From: Ligustrum vulgare
Lineage: Eukaryota; Streptophyta; Magnoliopsida; Lamiales; Oleaceae
Reading direction: 5' to 3'
NCBI GenBank assembly: GCA_963555705.1
Contig: OY743184.1
Location: 26,188,639 to 26,252,638 of the forward strand
DNA: 64,000 nucleotides
Below, piece after piece: positions 22,700 to 35,872 of this stretch. Each line of letters starts with the position of its first letter. The stretch's first letter is position 1. The notes under the pieces are model-generated. The model worked only from the letters and a program-made list of their open reading frames with translations, was not told the DNA's origin and made no database searches. The position numbers were made by a program, and so were the translations under genes.

Positions 22700-25628
22700 A
22701 TGGAGGAGCAGCAAAATGGAACGGAAATGTATTCCATGGTTGACGGAGAATCTAACGACGTTAAAAGTCATGAACCCATGAATTTCGGAAGCTCAAATCC
22801 TCACACTGGAGATGGAGCTAGTCCCGGGTAATTAGTTGAATTAAAAAAAATCCCAAAAAACATTCTAGAATTTTTTTTTTTTTTTTTCCGTATCATTGTT
22901 GATTTTGTTCATTTTATTAACGTAGAAAAATATTTATTGGGGGACTTGCTCGGGAAACTACTTCTGGTAATGTCATTTCATCACTGCTTTTAATTTTTAT
23001 TTTTTAATTTTTCGATTTTTCCATGAGTTCTGACTGTGATTAATAATGTAGCACAATTTGTCAAGTATTTTGCTAAATACGGAGAAATTACGGATTCAGT
23101 GATAATGAAAGACAGGAAGACAGGGCAGCCCCGTGGGTTCGGGTTTGTGACCTATGCAGACCCATCCGTGGTTGATAAAGTTATTGAGGAGACTCACATT
23201 ATTAATGATAAACAAGTAAGTTTTTTTTTTTTGGATATGAATGATACTACTGAGAGCGTGGTTTAGATAAACTTAAAACATTTACTTACAAGTATATTAG
23301 TAAGTTCAAAATTAATAAATTGTTATTTTCCAAGTTAGAAACAAGTAACTTTTTTTAACGTGTTTTGAAACAATAACCTTTAATCTTTTAAGCTTAGCCA
23401 AACAATTTGATTATTATTTATTTTCTGGCTTTACAGTTTTTGTTAATCTGTTTTTTCGAAACGATTTAAGGTAGAAATCAAGAGGACTATACCAAGGGGA
23501 GCCACTGGCTCCAAAGACTTCAAGACTAAGAAAATTTTCGTGGGTGGCATTCCGACGACTGTGGCTGATGGTACTTTAGCATTGTTCCTACAGCTTCGAA
23601 TTTTACCATATTACTTTGAAAAATTAAACTGTCTGCCAGTTACTGGGATTGCAATTTGAGATATACTTATTTATTTCAATTTTTTATGTCTCAGATGAGT
23701 TCAAAGACTTCTTTTCAAAGTTTGGAGAAGTTAAAGAGCAACAGATTATGAGGGATCATTCTAGTGGTCGTTCTCGTGGCTTTGGATTTATTACATTTGA
23801 GACTGAGCAGCCTGTCGATGATATCTTGGCAAATGGTAATAGACTTGAATTTGCGGGAGCTCAGGTTTGTGGATGCACTTTTTATACCTAGTTAACTGAA
23901 CTTTATATCTTGTACAAGTTACAAAGATGATTAGTTTTATATATTATTTTTTTCTTTGGTGGCAAATATTCCTGTTTATACATCCTGTCTCTATAAGTAA
24001 GGCTCTTAGAGAAATTGGCTCTTCAAGCCTTAACAGTCAAGTTTTTAGGTGATTTTTATTGGAGAAATATTTGCAAAGAATAATTTTATTTTATGTGGCA
24101 ACATGCTTCCTTTAACTATTGTTATTATTACTCACACTTTTTTGTGGATACCTATAGGACATCTTTATCTCAGACACATAGATATTGTGATGCTTTCTTG
24201 TTTTTTGTTTGTCAATTGTCACGATCAGGTGCTTGAATGTCTTTGTGAATTTCTTTTCCTTTCTCCCTCAAATTTCAATTATTGAAATGTTTTTTTTTAA
24301 ATTAGTAGTTTTATTGCACATCGTCACATATCCATTGACACATGAGAATTATGTTTTCTAAACTTGACCTGACCTGCAGGTTCAACCTGAAAAATCGGAA
24401 CCGGACCAAAAATTGGCCCGGGGAGAGCTTAAAAACATTTGAGAAAAAGCACTGAACTAACCGAGTAACCGGTTGAACAATAAAACCAGTAAACCAGTCA
24501 CAGTTTTTGGCAGTCTGTCTGGTTACTGTTAAAAAAATCCCAAGAATTTTTCTTTTTTGCACCGCCACATTTCACGCACTGCTGAGTTTTCCAAGGTGAT
24601 GCCTTGCTTTTATAAATGTTGAATCACTATTCTAATACTTTGTTTCCTGTTGGACTAGAGTCATTAAAGAAATCAAAATTGCAGCACTAATTTTTCATTT
24701 TCTTTATTTATTTGTTTGGTTCCCCAACAAGGTCAATATTCAATGTCATTTTGTTTAAAATTTATTCTTTTACTTCTGCATGCCTACTTTTTGGACACAA
24801 TCTATTGTATTGATATACCTTCAAAAAAATTGTATTTAGTTAGCATAAATTGTTATGACTTTTTTTTCTTATAGGGTGAGATGATTTTCAATTTGAAATA
24901 TGCAAATCATTTAGACATAAGTCATAAATAATAATAAATTCAATTAACAAACATATAAATTTTTGTTCAATTTGAATTATACTCTATTTGTTAAAAAAAT
25001 CTATATATATAATAATAGGATAACCGTCACCATTTTACGCACACATTTTCCCGCCTAAATTTCTTTCTAAATCAGGAAATTTTTGCAAAAAAAAAAAAAA
25101 AAAAAACAAGTATTAAATGTAATTAAGAAAAGTTGGTATTAAATTAAAGTTGGTATTAAATGAAAGTTAGTAATAAATGTGTGTGTGTGTGGGGGTGTTT
25201 GTGTATATATTGAAGTTTTTATAAAATATATATAATCAATACATTAAAAATTAAACTTAATCAAAAATTAAAATACATTAAAAAGAAAATTGGTAATGAA
25301 TACAAATAAAATTAAAATAATTTTAATACAAAAAATTTAATGAAGCGCCAAATTTTAAAACGCGTTGTATTTTTTCTATTTTGATTAGTGTTGTCTTTTT
25401 TAAATTTCTGAATCTATATATAATAGTAATAATAATAGTAATAATAATAGGATAACCGTCACCATTTTACGTACACATTTTCCCGCTTAAATTTCTTTCT
25501 AAATCAAGAGACTTTTGCAAAAACAAGAAAGAAAAAAAAAACAAGTATTAAATGTAATTAAAAAAAGTTCGTATTAAATGTTAGTATTAAATTAAAGTTG
25601 GTATTAAATGAAGTTAGTAATAAATGTG

Positions 25629-25665
<37 letters not shown>

Positions 25666-27232
25666 ATTGAAATTTTTATAAAATATATTAATCAAAAATT
25701 AAAATACATTAAAAAGAAAATTGGTGATGAAAACAAGTAAAATTAAAAAAAAAAAAATTAAATTAAATGCCAAATTTTAAGACGCGTGGGTATTTTTTTC
25801 CTATTTTGATTAGTGTTGTCTTTTTTAAAAATTCGAATTCGATAATATATTGTAATAAAATATTATTTGTACTATATTTTTTATTTGATAATATGATTGT
25901 ATGATTAATATATTTTCATGAATTCCAAAAAAATAAAATGTCTTTAGCACCGTGCAAGATATTATCATTTCTTTAATATGTAAATTTGTATGTGTGTGTG
26001 TTGAAATTTTTATAAAATATATGTAATCAATATATTAAAAATTAAACTTAATTAAAAATAAAAATACATTAAAAAGAAAATTGGTGATGAATACAAATAA
26101 AATTAAAACAAATTTAATACAAAAAATTAAATTAAGCGCCAAATTTTAAAACGCAAGGGTATTTTTTTTCCTATTTTGATTAGTGTTGTATTTTTTAAAA
26201 TTTTGAATTCTATAATATTTTGTAATAAAATATTATTTGTACTATACTTTTTATTTAATATGATTGTATAATCAACATATTTTCATAAATTCTAAATCAT
26301 TATCATAGATAGAAATTCCGTGCATCGCACGGGTGTAATACTAGTTGTGTTTAAATACTTTTTTTTTTTATATTTTTGAGGTAAAATATGTGGTTGAATA
26401 GTGGAGAGGAAAAATGTTTGTGGTTTAAATGTTGTTTGGGGAATTGTATTGTAAAAAAACATGTTTTTAAACAAGTTTGCCTAACAGAGGCTTAGTGATT
26501 TGAAAACTTGATGCCTGAGTCGGTTTTGAAAACATAGCATGAGATTCAATGATTGAATGGTCAAGAGACAAGCTATTTGTCAGAAGTCTGATGAGAAATT
26601 TTTGGACAACACGGTATTTATTAATTCTTTTCATTTGATCGTTCTTGGGTAATAAAGAGTTTATTTGTTCTATGATTTTCTCTTTCTATTTTATGTAGGT
26701 AGAGATCAAGAAGGCAGAGCCAAAGAAGGTTAACCCACCTCTACTTCCACCCAAACGTCAAAGTAGATCTACAGCTGCATTTAGTGGTGGATTTGGTGAT
26801 ATTTATGGTGGATTCAGTGGTGGTGGAGGTGGAGGTGGCAGTTTCGGTGGTCGTGGCTTTGGTGCTGGTTCTTACGGATCCAGTGGAGCCTATGAAGGTA
26901 GAACTAGCGTCTATGGTGGATACGGTGGTGGTGAATTTGGTGGGTACGGTGGTGAATTTGGTGGTTATGGTTATGGAAGTTTTAGAGGGGACCCGTCATT
27001 AGGTTACTCTAACCGATATGGTGGAGGCTTTGGTCGAGGCTATGATTTAGGTGGTGAATACAGTGGCCTGGGGGAGAGTTATTCAGGTCATGGTGGTACC
27101 GGAGCGTACGGAGGTGGTGCCGGTGGATATGGTGGTGGTTATGGAGGTAGCAGTGGAGGCTCACTTTATGGAAGTAGAGGTGGCTATAGTGGTGGTGCTG
27201 GGAGCGGAAGGTATCATCCCTATGGAAGGTAG
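22700..27232 (+). CDS. hnRNP A/B-like RNA-binding protein, two RRMs and Gly-rich tail
   Basis: Six exons with GT-AG introns: 22700-22827, 22926-22966, 23052-23215, 23471-23570, 23695-23864 and 26699-27232, giving a 378-residue protein in one consistent frame. RRM1 has RNP2 KIFIGGLA (44-51) and RNP1 RGFGFVTY (84-91); RRM2 has RNP2 KIFVGGIP (132-139) and RNP1 RGFGFITF (172-179). Residues from about 226 form a Gly/Tyr/Ser-rich low-complexity tail ending in HPYGR. This is the plant hnRNP 1 / UBP1-associated family: nuclear RNA binding in processing, stability or telomere-related complexes. The exact orthologue is not certain. Intron 5 is 2.8 kb because of a Helitron insertion. It is the only intact conventional host gene here, and splice phases all agree, so it is probably functional. 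Confidence 0.93.
25000..26344 (+). mobile_element. Non-autonomous Helitron in intron 5 of the hnRNP gene
   Basis: 5' end TCTATATATATAATAATAGG at 25000, 3' end CTAG at 26341-26344 preceded by the hairpin CCGTGC-atc-GCACGG (26318-26332); flanking bases are A and T, the usual Helitron target. Internally a ~410-base block recurs: 25000-25412, again from a second TC start at 25413, and a third partial copy at 25985-26240. No Rep/helicase coding sequence. The insertion lies wholly within the intron. Confidence 0.75.
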
Positions 27233-28481
27233 AGACTGGAGAATGTGGGAATCATAAAAATGGAATTTTAAGGTAATTTGGACAATTTTCTCTTGAGAGA
27301 AGTATACTCTGCGAACAAGGATTTTCGTAATTTAAGTTGGCAATTTACACCTTTATGTTCTTGTAAACTGTACTTATCTCAGAATATAAACAGTCTGTTT
27401 CCAATTCTATTCTCCCTTCTGCAAAAACAATCAAAAATTTGGAACATATAGTTAAGTATATGGAAAGAAATTTGTTGTTTTGCTTTCTGGATGTGGGGAA
27501 ATAAAACTTATTTTTAATACTCATGAAAGGGTAGGGTAAACGTGTAAAGATGTGCCATAATATCCGTAATAATTTTATCACCGATCAAATGTGCCAGGCA
27601 CGAGATGGTCTGTCCAGACTAAAAATGACCGGTTCTGTTGGAGATGTGAGTTGATGCCCGTGCTAGTCGTCTATCCAAACTGGTGAAACCGTTTTGCACC
27701 TCTAACCATGTCCTAATTTCAAGCAAAAAATGGACACGAATTTTAGGCCGTGTGTGTTTTTTTTGTTTTTTTTTTATGTTTCAGCAAATTGCTGTTTTCA
27801 TGTTTGAAAATATTTTCTATTTTCAGTGCTATTTTTAAAATTGCTGAAAACGCGTTTGATTTTTTATTTCTGAAAATTGTTTTCGAAAATTAAAAGTTGG
27901 AAAACATTTTCTTTTTTGATATTTTGCAGAAAACTTTTATGTGTACTTGTAATTATATTGCTTGCGAATAAATTTATAAAATAATATTTTGTGGATTGGG
28001 ATAACTTTTTTTATCACAGAAAATGATATTTTGTTTAGCTATTATTAGTATCGATTTTCTAAATTTGAAAATTCAAATCCATTCTTTATTTTAAAATAAG
28101 ACAAAGTTTTTAAAAATTTATTATTATATATGCTCTTTAAAATAAAATAAAAAAATTTTGTATTTCGAGGGTTTTTGAATGAGAAAAATTGTTCTTATTT
28201 AGCTAACTTTGAGAGTTTTGTGAAAATAAATTTTAGCTATAAATAATACTAGAAATGATAATTTGTAAAAGAAATTTTTTTTAACTATAAATAGTACTAG
28301 AAATGATAATTTTTAAATAATACTAGAAGTAAATTTTAGCTAAAAATAATATTAAAAATGATGATTTGTAAATAATACTAGAAATAATTTTTTTTTTTTG
28401 TTTGAGTTCCTAGAAATAAATTTTAGTTATAAATAATATTAAAAAATGATAATTTGTAAAAGGGGGAAAAAGTTGTCTTGG

Positions 28482-28543
<62 letters not shown>

Positions 28544-29635
28544 GTAAAATCGCGTGTTTTCGGATTTGTAAAGAAAATACAAAAAAGGTCAAAATTGCTT
28601 TTTCTGTTTTCCGTTTTCATTTTCGAAAAAGTGCAATAGAACGCGTTTTTGCATTTTCGAAAACAAAAAACAGCTGAAAAAGAGCCAAGAACAACCAAAT
28701 CACCTAGGGATTAAGGTCAATGTGAGTTGGATCACTTAGCCATACTTCAAAAAACTGTTCATACTATGATCATAGTATGAGGACGGTTCGAAAAGCAGCC
28801 CATCGTCTAGTAGTTTAGAACATTTAGATATCTTTGTCGAGCTTTCATCATAGTGGTATAAGATTAATAAACCTGAAACTATTGCAAAAAAAATTTGAAT
28901 CATGTAAAGTCTGAAAAATCTCTTTAAAAGGCATCACGAAAAACCTTATTTTTGAAGAAAATGCTTACATTGTTGAAGATCCACTTCATTTGATATAAAG
29001 GGCAGTTATTAAAGATAATCCATTATTATCCCCTTCGAAGTTAAAATAAAAAATTCTTTAAGATGAAAAAGTGTCCATGAAATTAGTCCGATCTGATCAC
29101 AATATCTCAACGAGAATCAAATAAAACCCCTATTAAAATAGAGGAAACAAGTCATAGTTCCTCAAAAGGAAAAGATAAAATTTTAGATGAAAATGATTTT
29201 TTAGTCACCCGTAGCCAAAGAAATCCCAGCAAAAATGCCATACTGGCCGGAGAAGTGCTCGCCATGGCCACCCACCCACTAACTTGATTTTCATTCTTCG
29301 AGCTCAACAGAGACGTGCTTCGGTCTCAATTCAGCCTCTAGTTTCTTTAATTTAATGTTGATGCTCGTCTAGCCTTTGGTTTCTTTAATGTCGATTAATT
29401 CTCATCTTCTTCTCTTCTTTTTGGTGTGTGGTAGTAATCGGAGGTGATGGTGTGTGGTGGTATTGAAAGTTGAGATCTATGTGTGGTGATCGGATTTTGG
29501 AGGTTGAGATCATTGTAGTGACCGGATTTTGGTGGTATTGGAGGTTGAGATCTGTGCAGTGGCCGGATTTTAGAGGTTGAGATCTGTATGTGGTGGTATT
29601 GGTGGTGAGGTGCTGCCATTCTGGTCACATTTGTA
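27233..29635. other. Intergenic region with MITE-like inverted repeat
   Basis: The hnRNP 3' UTR probably occupies the first few hundred bases. From about 27745 to 28700 the two flanks are imperfect inverted copies (tttcagcaaattgctgtttt... against ...aaaacaaaaaacagctgaaaa), consistent with a degenerate foldback element; no TSD could be fixed. A TA microsatellite lies inside. 29395-29630 is a low-complexity stretch with repeats of 'ggttgagatctg'. No gene was recognised. Confidence 0.4.
28486..28539. repeat. (TA)n microsatellite
   Basis: About 54 bases of alternating TA inside the foldback-like segment. Confidence 0.95.
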
Positions 29636-30215
29636 GATCAGGTCACATATCACACTTTAAAGTCAAATGTAGTTCATATATATAGTTCAGGCCATAAGTC
29701 ACAAATCACGGGTCACATCTCAAATACCCTTCAAGTCACATGTCACATGGTCGGGTTACATGTTCAAATCGCATGTCACATATTCAAGTCACAGGTCAAA
29801 TGGTCGGGTCACATGTTCAAATCGCAGGTCACAGGTTAAAACTCTAGTCACGTGTCAAAGGTCATAAGTTGGTTGTTTGTAGGTAGGTCACTCTTTGGGT
29901 TACGGTGTTGGTTGCTTGTAGGTAGGTCACGTGTCAAATGTCACAAATTAAAATTCAAGTCACATGTTATAGGTATAGGTCACATGTTAAAGTCATAAGT
30001 CACACTTCATATATCATAGATCACATTAATTAGATTAGAGAGCTAGGTGAAAAACAATGTTCTAATTACATTAAATGCATTAGGTCACAGTCTCATAGGT
30101 AACACTTCAAATGTACATGTCACGTGTATTAAATGCATCAGTTCAGGTCACACTTCAAAAATGTGAATGTCACAAGTGACTTCTTCAGGTCACATGTCAC
30201 ATTTTATCCGTTAAA
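29636..30215. repeat. Degenerate GTCACATGTCACA-type array
   Basis: Some 25 variants of 'aggtcacatgtcaca' or 'agtcacaggtcaaatg' in 580 bases, irregularly spaced. There is no coding frame. A perfectly repeated longer unit is not obvious, apart from 'atggtcgggt(c/t)acatgttc' occurring twice (around 29747 and 29802). Confidence 0.75.
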
Positions 30216-30284
30216 CAAACTATTTTTTCTCAGTTCTCTCTCTTTTTTTCTTTTTTGGGATAAAAACTCCGTTGTGAAGATGGA

Positions 30285-30840
30285 GGAGGTGGTGGTGACA
30301 ATGTTGAAAACTCAGAATATTTGAATTTAGGGTAGGGTGGGCGAGGTGGTGTCAAAGATGATGATGTGAAGTTTACAGAATATTTTTGGAGAATGTGGGG
30401 GTGGTGGGTGGGGGCGGTGGAGGAGGAGGTGGTGGTGGTGGTGATTGACAACGATGATGAAGTTTACAGAATATTTGAATTTGGGGGTGGGGTGGGGGAG
30501 TTGGAGGAGGTTGAGGTTGGTGGTGGTGGAGGTGGAGGTGGAGGAGGTGACACAGATGATGAGGTGAAGTTTACAGAATATTTGAATTTGATGGTGGAGG
30601 TGGTGGTGGTTGTGACACAGATGATGAGGTGAATTTTACAGAATATTTGAATTTGGTGATGGAGGAGGTGGTGGTTGGTGGCGGTGGCAGTGGTGGTGTT
30701 GGGGGGTTGGGGGGGGAGGTGGTGGTTGGTGGTTGGTGTGGAGGTGGAGGTGGAGGAGGTGGATGTGGTGATTGACAACGATGATGAAGTTTACAGAATA
30801 TTTGAATTTGAGGTGGGTGGTGTGGGGTGGGGTGAATTTT
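30285..30840. repeat. GGT-rich minisatellite with a conserved core
   Basis: Five copies of a core near 'gatgaagtttacagaata' then 'tttgaatttg' (about 30358, 30457, 30556, 30617 and 30778), separated by GGTGGAGG-type runs of variable length. The plus strand is G/purine-rich throughout. Open frames are low-complexity poly-Gly/Val and judged non-genic. Confidence 0.8.
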
Positions 30841-30976
30841 TATAATATATTAATTATAATATTTACCACATGATTCATGTATTTTGAAACTTTTTTCTTT
30901 AAGTTTGAAATGTGGTATTATAACTACCTTATTTGTGTATTATTCTCAAACAAGAATTTGCATAGTCACATGTAAA

Positions 30977-33900
30977 CAAGGGCGGACTTGCTGTGGGGCT
31001 TATTGGGTCACTTGACCTAGTAAATTATGGCCCAATAACTTTTTTTTTTTTAACTTATCCAGTCGGTAAAAGAGAGAACCCAATTAGTTTACCGAAACCT
31101 GTCTGAACTTCACGTCTTCACCCGCCGTAGTGCGTCTTCCACCTCTCAGCTGCTCTGAACCATTCTTCTCTGGACTCCGAGAGTCCACCAGTGACTGCGT
31201 CTGCACCCACCGGCACACGCCACCACCCACCGCCAGAGCTCTCAGCAAGGTTGCTGCAGCAGCCTGCAAACTTCGGTCTTCCAGACTCGGTCCGGCCTGC
31301 CTACTTCATTTCACACTTAGATCAGTTCTTGACACTTCCATCAGCTTCTTGAAACTTCATTTCACACTTCGATCAATTCTCAACAAGTTAGTTCACAATT
31401 TCACTTCAGAAAAAGTTCTTGAACTCGAAGTCTGGAATAATAATTATAATTGTGCTGTGATTTGTATGATAAAGATTTATTTTCATTGGAATTGGGTTTT
31501 TGTGGTATGGAACAAACACATTTCTTGCTAGTTGTGAATTATGAATTTATGATTTGAAGACTTCAATTTATGAATTTGTGAATTTATGAATTATGAATTT
31601 GTGATGTTGAATTTGCAATATGTAGTGCAGTAGCTAGTAGTGATTGGTATTTGTTGAATTATTTTTTTACAATTGTTCCTCTTGAAAGTAACGTCGGGAA
31701 TGTTAGGAGAGACACTCCTGAATTTGATATAACAAATCTTCCTTCGGATCCTGGATTGAGAGTTCCAATAAATGAGTATGATTTTAATGTTCATGATTTG
31801 ATTCGAAGAGCATATGTGCAAAGAGGTCTTTGTCACCTCGCAATTAGTAACAAAGATAGGCGATTTTGTGTTTCATGGTATAATGAGCATCATAGTTGGT
31901 TGGAATACAGTATAGCAAAAGATGTTGTATTTTGCTTCTATTGTTATCTTTTCGGCTCAATTGGTGGTTCATTTTTTAATGGTGGGTTTAGGAATTGGAA
32001 AAAGAAAGATTTTCTTAGAACACACATTGCAAAATCAAGTAGTTCACACAATCAAGCTCAGATCAAAAATGAATCATTCAAGAATCAACAAGGAGGCATT
32101 CGATCCTGTCTTAGTAAGCAATCACATCAAGATCGACAAGAGTACCGAATTTGTTTGAATGCAGCATTTGACTGTATTCGATTTCTTCTACGACATGGGC
32201 GGCCTCTTATGGTCATGATGAATCCGTAGACTCCAATAATCAGGGTAATTTTCTTGAATTATTGCATTGGTTGTGTGATCATAATTCTGAGATTAAGGCT
32301 GTTCCTTTGATGAATGCTACTAAAAGTCACAAGTTAAAATCGCCACATGTTCAAAGAGATATCGTGAGTGCTATTGCTTCTAAAACTATAAATGTGATTA
32401 TCAAAGATATTGGTGATAGCCTTTTCTCTATCCTAATTGATGAATCTCGTGATATTTCAATGAAGGAACAAATATTAGTCGTTTTTCATTATGTCAAGGA
32501 TGGATGTGTATTGGAACATTTTATAGGTGTTTCGAGTACTACAGCTACCTCACTTAAGGGTGGAATTGATCAGCTTTTCTCCAAGTATAGCTTAAGCATG
32601 TCTAACTTAAGAGGGCAAGGATATGATGGAGCTAGTAATATGAGAGGTGAGTATAATGGTCTCAAAGCACTTATTTTGAAGGAAAACTCATATGCTCATT
32701 ACATTCATTGCTTTACTCATCAACTTCAACTAGATCTTGTGGCTGTAGCACAGAAACATGCGAAGACTAAAACCTTCTTCCGTGTAGTACATAGATTGGT
32801 GAATGTTATTGGAGGATCGGCTAAACGGAATGATCTTCTTAGAGAGACAAAGACTCACAATTCTTGAAGCACTAAATGTTGGTGAGATATCAAGTGGACA
32901 AGGTCTCTTTCAAGAAACTACTCTTAAGCGTTCTGGTGATACACATTGGGGCTCCCGCTATAGCTGTTTAATTAACTTGATTGCCATGTTTTCATCTACA
33001 GTTGAGATTATTGAGATGATTGCTACAGATTCTACAAGTATAGGAACAAGAGGTGAGGCATGTACGTTATTGGAGTCAATGTTAAAATTTGATTTTGCAT
33101 TTAGTTTACATCTAATGAAAAAGTTCTTGGAAATTTCAAATGAATTGTCAAAATCATTACAAAGAAAATATCAAGATATTGTCAACGCCATGAGATTGGT
33201 AAAATTGTGTAAAGTACAGCTCCAAATGGTAAGGGATGATGGTTGGAATTCTTTTTTGGGATTGTTTGTTCATTTTGTGAAGCTCATGAGATCAATGTTC
33301 TCAATATGGATGATATGTTCATAGCTCTGGGATGTTCAAGGCGTGACACCGTGACAAATCTGCATCACTACCGTGTGGAAATGTTTTACGCTATCATCGA
33401 TATGCAACTTCAAGAGTTGAATGATTTTTTTTCTAAAGCAAATAGTGATTTACTCTTTTGTATTGCTTGTTTGTCTCCAAGTAATTCATTTGCTGCTTTT
33501 GAGAAGAACAAATTGATTCAACTATGTGAGTATTATCCGATAGATTTTGATGCATCGGATATTTTGGAACTTGATGATCAACTTGATACATATATTCTTG
33601 ACATGCACACTGATAAAGATTTTGGAGGATTACATGGCCTTGGTGATCTTGCAAAGAAAATGGTTGCCAAAACTAAACATCAAGTGCATCCATTAGTCTA
33701 CAAGCTTGTGACATTGTCTTTAATTCTTCCGGTGGCAACTGCTACAATTGAGAGATAATTTTCTGTAATGACTTATGTCAAGAATCTTCTACGCAATCGC
33801 ATTGGAGATCAATTATTGAATGATAGTTTAATTGCATATATAGAGAATGATGTATTTGACAATATCGAAAACAATGTGATCATGGAACGTTATCAGAGTA

Positions 33901-34185
33901 TGAAAAAGAGTAGAGAATAATTGTAATAAAATTTCAAGTATCTCTTCATTTTTCGCAACTTTTATACAAATTTGATTGTGGTGAGATTATTTGTTTACAA
34001 TTGTTTATTTGGTTGCTTGTATCAGTTATGGATAGATGTTTGAAACGTAAATCTGTGTTTTCTAAAGGCTCTTCCTAAAAAAAGAAATTTGGGGGCAGCG
34101 CCCCCGAACCCCCGTAAACTCCACCGCGAAAAACATAAATCCATCTTTGTGCCCCAGTAAGATGAAATGTCCACGTCTGCCACTC
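30977..34185 (+). mobile_element. Decayed hAT-type (ZMYM1-like) DNA transposon
   Basis: Contains the broken transposase below. Candidate inverted ends: CAAGGGCGGACTTGC at 30977 and, on the other strand, AGTGGCAGACGTGG ending near 34185; these match imperfectly and no 8-base target duplication was found, so the limits are approximate. Confidence 0.55.
31651..33920 (+). pseudogene. hAT-family transposase, TTF zinc finger/DUF4371 type (broken)
   Basis: Segment order: 31651-32229 with a TTF-type finger region (RRFCVSWYNEHHSWLEYSIA, DVVFCFYCYLFG); 32262-32867 with the DUF4371-like core (LFSILIDESRDISMKEQILV, GQGYDGASNMRGEYNG, HCFTHQLQLDLV); 32803-33324 and 33243-33758 the rest; and the hAT dimerisation end (ATIER, stop, FSVMTYVKNLLRNRIGDQLL). 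Frame changes near 32215, 32850 and 33270 and a TAA at 33757-33759 in the dimerisation motif inactivate it. The family (often annotated 'zinc finger MYM-type protein 1-like') catalyses cut-and-paste transposition. No introns are obvious. Confidence 0.85.
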
Positions 34186-34580
34186 CTCTATTGTATGATA
34201 TGTTCCTAAATTAATAAAACACAAGTTCTAGTATTCTACTTATATTATAGGGAAGAGATTCTGAGTCTACTTCTCTATTTGAATTGATTTCGAGTTTCTA
34301 CTTCTTTAGCTATTATAGGGGTAAGTTATAAATCTGATCTTTTTTTTTTTTTTCCCATTAATCAAGAATTGGTATTCTACAGTTATTTAAATTTCCATGA
34401 AAAAATATTTTTTTAGAATAACACTTTTCTCCCTGTTTGGTATTCATTATTCAAAACTTCATTTTTTTCAAACTCATATTCAACCACACATTTTACTAAT
34501 AAAATTAATCTACACAAACCCAAAAAGATTTTTACTTTCTAACCACACATTCTCAAAAAATCTTAATATCTTAATCTTAA
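34186..34580. other. AT-rich spacer
   Basis: No gene seen; a 72-residue ORF at 34397-34615 is A/T-driven and unsupported. Confidence 0.5.
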
Positions 34581-35776
34581 TCTTAATTATTTTAATATAT
34601 ATAAAAGTAGAATAACCGTCACCAAAATACACATATAATTTCCCGCAAAAAACTTTCTAAATTTGAAATTTTTTTGCTAAAAAATAGTATATTAAATATT
34701 TTAGCAATTATTATTTTACACGTGTCATTAATTGTATTGACATTCGTGCTATACAATTAATAACATCAAAATGTTATTTTTTTATTTTATTATTATTCTT
34801 TTAATAATTATTGTATTATTTTGAAATTGAAAAAAATTGTAATATGAGTGTCATATTAAAGATTACAGTGAGAAGTTTAATGCAAATTAACAAGTGAGAG
34901 CAAATTGTAAATATATTGTCCGTAAAATCATATAAAACATTAAAGATAAAATTTTATTTTTTTTATTTTTATTTTTCCGCAATATCTAATTCATTTTAAA
35001 TTATATCATTTAAATCCTATAATATTATCTATAATTAGTTAACTAAATTCATTTTAGTCATAAATGATTAATTTTTGTTCCGATTTTTTCTCATCAAATT
35101 AAAATAAATAATAATTATATGAATTTTTAAGGAAAATCCAATTAAGTTGGGTTAGTTTTCCAAACTTAATATTTCTTCAATTCATTCATCATTTTTATTC
35201 ATTTACTAATTATGTTCATTTTTCTATTTTTCATTATAAATTTAAATAACTAAAATATGCAAAAATATATTACAGATTTTAACAATTAGTTCATATAATT
35301 TCTATTAAACAATTGATTGATCAGTAATTTTTATTAAAATAATAATGTAACAATATGAATAAAGAAATTGTCAGTTTGAAGAAAGAATAATCAATTAATG
35401 TAACAATAATTATTAAAATTAATGATTTTTTTTTAGAAAAACACTTGAAATTAATAATTAATGCTTAAAAAATCCAATTATACAAAAAAAAAAGTCTATC
35501 CTACCCCTCTTTTTGGGAAGAATATGATGAAGAACGATATACGAAAAAAAAAAAGCGTCGATATTAATGAGAATATGTAAGTTGAGTTTTGCATATGTAT
35601 TGTATGAGTCCAATTTTGTAGTTCAAAAGTTTTTTAAAAAAGAAAATTTCATTTATTGAACGTTAATTCAAGAAATGGAGTTGATATGGTCACGGTACAA
35701 TCTTTAAAACACTTAATTTAGGGTCTGTTTTTTCGTCAAGATGATAAAATAATCACTACAACAAAGTTAGCCTTTT

Positions 35777-35872
35777 ACGGCGTGCAAATCCACACGCCAT
35801 AAATTAAATTTACACGGCGTGCATTTTGAACGCCGTTAAATATTTCACGGCGTGCAAAAATGCACGCCGTAA
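35777..35872. repeat. Left subterminal repeats of the CACTA element
   Basis: Three copies of a 20-30 base near-palindrome of the form acggcgtgca...tgcacgccgt. Confidence 0.85.

Noticed and set aside
26784..27257. Val-rich ORFs (26784-27002 and 27051-27257)
   Set aside because: They are the +1 frame shadow of the Gly-rich last exon of the hnRNP gene.
30366..30778. Gly/Val-rich and Thr/Pro-rich ORFs on both strands
   Set aside because: Products of the GGT-rich minisatellite; no start or homology support.
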